Assembly (NCBI GenBank): GCA_964368965.1
Contig: CAYJDR010000059.1
Coordinates: 1-8,524 of the forward strand
Length of the DNA: 8,524 nucleotides
From: CAYJDR01 sp964368965
GTDB taxonomy: Bacteria > Chrysiogenota > Deferribacteres > Deferribacterales > Mucispirillaceae
Direction: 5' to 3'
Position numbers and translations under genes: made by a program. Below the pieces are notes generated by a model. That model was given only the letters and a program-made list of their open reading frames with translations. It did no database searches and was not told the origin of the DNA. Of this stretch, positions 6,756 through 8,524 are shown in pieces. Position 1 is the first letter of the stretch. Every line of letters starts with the position of its first letter.

Positions 6756-8031
6756 TGTTGTAACTATTTTTCCTGATATGTTTAATGAACCATTCAAAAG
6801 TGGCGTTTTAGCAAAAGCGATAGAGAAAGGTCTTATATCGGTAAATGCTGTCAACATGCGTGATTACGCTGAAGATAAGCACAAGATGACTGACGACTAT
6901 CAATATGGCGGTGGTGCTGGTTTACTTATGAAGCCAGAGCCGATTGTTAAAGCTGTTGAGGCTATCAAGGCTAATGCAGAAACAAAAGTTATATTGCTTG
7001 ACCCACGAGGCAAAACGTTCAACCAACAGCACGCTGAAGAGCTTGCAAAGTTGGACAACATTACGTTTATTTGTGGCAGATACGAAGGCGTAGATGAACG
7101 TGTTAGGGAATTGGTAGTAGACGAGGAATATTCGTTGGGTGATTACATCCTTACAGGTGGTGAGTTCGCATCTATGATTATGATAGATGCCATTGCTAGA
7201 CTCACAGATGGCGTTCTTGGCGACGAAACATCTATACAGGAAGAATCGTTCACAACAGGAATGTTGGAATATCCACACTACACTAGGCCAGCGGAGTTTC
7301 GCGGCTTGACAGTTCCAGATGTGTTGCTTAGCGGTAACCATGCAGATATAAATGCTTGGAGAGCAAAGCAATCATTCGAGATTACGAAACGTTGCAGGCC
7401 AGACCTAGTTGACTTTGAACAACTAGACGCTGAACAGAAGTTGCAAATCGCAGAAAGTCAAAAGCAAGGCTTGGGCAAACAATTAAAGCTGAATGTAGCA
7501 TTAATGCACTACCCAATGAGCGATAAACAAGGCAACACTGTTGCAACAGCAATTACTAACCTCGACTTACACGATATATCTCGCAGTTGCAGAACATATG
7601 GTGTTGAAAAATATTATGTTATCACACCTGTGCAAGCACAAAGGGAAATCGCAGGGCGCGTTATCGAGCATTGGATGAAAGGTTTTGGTTCAACTTATAA
7701 CCCTAATCGTATGGATGCTTTTTCTCGTACTGAGATTTTGGAATCTTACTTGATGGCAGTTCAAGATATTGAGCGCCGCCACAAGCAGAAACCACTCATT
7801 GTGTTAACAACTGCAAGGCCAAAAGTGGCTACTATCACAGCTAAACAGTTGGGCGTAATTGCCGAAGATAGACCCGTATTTGTACTGTTCGGTACAGGTT
7901 GGGGCTTTAAAGACGAAGTATATGATATAGTCGATTATGTACTAGAGCCGATCGAGGGTGCGAGCGATTTCAATCACTTGTCGGTACGTAGTGCTGTCGC
8001 GATACTTCTTGATAGAATTACAGAAATTTAG
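6742..8031 (+). CDS. trmD: TrmD tRNA (guanine37-N1)-methyltransferase fused to a TM1570-like SPOUT methyltransferase
   Basis: TrmD methylates N1 of G37 next to the anticodon, preventing +1 frameshifts. Ordinary TrmD is about 240-255 residues; this chain is 429. Residues 1-245 are a full TrmD: TIFPDMF at 8-14, YGGGAGLLMKPEP at 55-67, knot and SAM-site motifs CGRYEGVDERV at 111-121 and GDYILTGGE at 133-141, Arg153 (E. coli Arg154) and YPHYTRP at 177-183. The catalytic Asp169 of E. coli aligns with Glu168 here. Residues 247-429 match the SPOUT family typified by Thermotoga TM1570 (Pfam Methyltrn_RNA_4): VALMHYP, TNLDLHDISR, GFGSTYNPNR, LFGTGWGF at 382-389 and SDFNHLSVRSA at 408-418. The RNA target of that domain is not established to my knowledge. 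AAGGA (6730-6734) lies 7 bases before the ATG. There is no frameshift or stop between the domains. Confidence 0.95.
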   Translation: MKTYNVVTIFPDMFNEPFKSGVLAKAIEKGLISVNAVNMRDYAEDKHKMTDDYQYGGGAGLLMKPEPIVKAVEAIKANAETKVILLDPRGKTFNQQHAEELAKLDNITFICGRYEGVDERVRELVVDEEYSLGDYILTGGEFASMIMIDAIARLTDGVLGDETSIQEESFTTGMLEYPHYTRPAEFRGLTVPDVLLSGNHADINAWRAKQSFEITKRCRPDLVDFEQLDAEQKLQIAESQKQGLGKQLKLNVALMHYPMSDKQGNTVATAITNLDLHDISRSCRTYGVEKYYVITPVQAQREIAGRVIEHWMKGFGSTYNPNRMDAFSRTEILESYLMAVQDIERRHKQKPLIVLTTARPKVATITAKQLGVIAEDRPVFVLFGTGWGFKDEVYDIVDYVLEPIEGASDFNHLSVRSAVAILLDRITEI

Positions 8032-8045
8032 TTCGGAGGAATAAA

Positions 8046-8402
8046 ATGAAAAACAAGATTATTCAAGCTGTTGAAGCTGAATATACGGCGAAGGAGCTTC
8101 CTGAGTTTCGCGCAGGCGACACTGTAAGAGTTCACTTCCGTATTGTTGAAGGTAACAAAGAGCGTATTCAGCCATATGAAGGCGTTGTTATCGCAATGCA
8201 CCGTTCAGGTGTTGGTACAACATTTAAAGTTCGTAAAGTAGTTGGTGATGTTGGTGTTGAGCGTACATTCCCACTTTACTCTCCACGTATTGACAAGCTC
8301 GAGTTAGTTCGTTCTGGTCGTGTGCGTAGAGCGAAATTGTTCTACTTACGTGCATTACGTGGTAAAGCTGCTCGTATTAGAGAGCGTAAGAAAGGGTTTT
8401 AA
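8046..8402 (+). CDS. rplS: 50S ribosomal protein L19
   Basis: L19 sits at the interface of the 50S and 30S subunits. The 118-residue protein has the standard fold and motifs: FRAGDTVRVHFRIVEGNKER at about 21-40, QPYEGVVIA, the basic VRKVVGDVGVERTFPLYSPR region and the C-terminal RRAKLFYLRALRGKAARI block. The length is typical. A strong GGAGG (8035-8039) lies 6 bases before the ATG, 14 bases after the trmD stop. It is the last gene of the operon before a new promoter; I see no strong terminator hairpin in the 83 bases that follow, so read-through into the next gene is possible. Confidence 0.98.
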   Translation: MKNKIIQAVEAEYTAKELPEFRAGDTVRVHFRIVEGNKERIQPYEGVVIAMHRSGVGTTFKVRKVVGDVGVERTFPLYSPRIDKLELVRSGRVRRAKLFYLRALRGKAARIRERKKGF

Positions 8403-8424
8403 TTTTACTAAGTCAGTTTTTAAC

Positions 8425-8453
8425 TTGACATTACGTAAGATTTTAATTACAAC
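8425..8453 (+). promoter_or_regulatory. Candidate promoter for the gene at the right edge
   Basis: A perfect TTGACA (8425-8430) is followed after 17 bases by TACAAC (8448-8453), 4 of 6 to the -10 consensus. The layout resembles the ffh promoter. Transcription would start near 8460, leaving a leader of about 26 bases. The spacer contains an 8-base palindrome, TTACGTAA (8431-8438), of unknown meaning. Confidence 0.5.
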
Positions 8454-8485
8454 AAAATTTAATTGTCTGTAAAAGGGGATATATA

Positions 8486-8524
8486 ATGAAATCAACATGG
8501 ACAAAACCAGGCTCTTTTGAGCAA
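8486..8524 (+). CDS. Start of an unidentified gene, cut by the window edge
   Basis: Thirteen codons, MKSTWTKPGSFEQ, run open to the window end. The ATG is preceded by AAGGGG (8473-8478) at 7 bases and by a promoter-like pair, so this is probably a real gene start. The fragment is too short to recognise a family, and no function is proposed. Confidence 0.6.
   Translation, partial: MKSTWTKPGSFEQ

Noticed and set aside
6922..7371. Minus-strand open frame opposite trmD
   Set aside because: It overlaps the most conserved part of TrmD and shows no family signature or start signal.
8403..8485. Possible terminator after rplS
   Set aside because: Only short imperfect pairings (such as GTCA at 8412-8415 with TGAC at 8426-8429) are present, with no stable stem and T run.

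Overview
The window holds two divergently transcribed operons of a moderately AT-rich bacterium, separated by a 239-base intergenic region. The left half (minus strand) encodes a two-subunit molybdoenzyme of the DMSO reductase type: a large Tat-exported catalytic subunit (dmsA-like) and a four-cluster iron-sulfur electron-transfer subunit (dmsB-like). It is closed by a strong hairpin at 1-28. No membrane-anchor gene (dmsC/nrfD type) and no maturation chaperone gene lies on this transcript.

The right half (plus strand) is a translation and secretion housekeeping operon: ffh (SRP GTPase), rpsP (ribosomal protein S16), a KH-domain RNA-binding protein (khpA type), rimM (30S maturation), trmD (tRNA m1G37 methyltransferase) and rplS (ribosomal protein L19). 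It starts from a near-consensus sigma-70-type promoter (TTGACA, 17-base spacer, TATAAC). The genes are tightly spaced, and rimM and trmD overlap by 14 bases. After rplS there is another TTGACA-type promoter and the first 13 codons of a gene that runs off the window.

The most notable points are these. (1) The TrmD reading frame is 429 residues, carrying a second, complete SPOUT methyltransferase domain like Thermotoga TM1570 at its C-terminus. Such fusions are predicted to contain two trefoil knots in one chain. (2) The DmsB-like subunit lacks one of its sixteen canonical cluster cysteines (Ile91 in the third motif), at the position where NarH has Trp and carries a [3Fe-4S] cluster. (3) The DmsA-like subunit appears to have Ser62 where the first ligand of its own iron-sulfur cluster is expected. 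(4) The terminator directly after dmsB means the usual membrane subunit is not co-transcribed.

Organism: the Tat-exported respiratory molybdoenzyme points to an anaerobically respiring, probably two-membraned bacterium. The ffh-rpsP-KH-rimM-trmD-rplS order is widespread in Firmicutes, delta-proteobacterial lineages, Synergistota and Deferribacterota. The TrmD-TM1570 fusion is known from Deferribacterota (Calditerrivibrio) among others, which makes that kind of lineage a reasonable guess, but the sequence alone does not settle it. I see no mobile element, CRISPR array, tRNA or rRNA. The two halves do not look compositionally different by eye.
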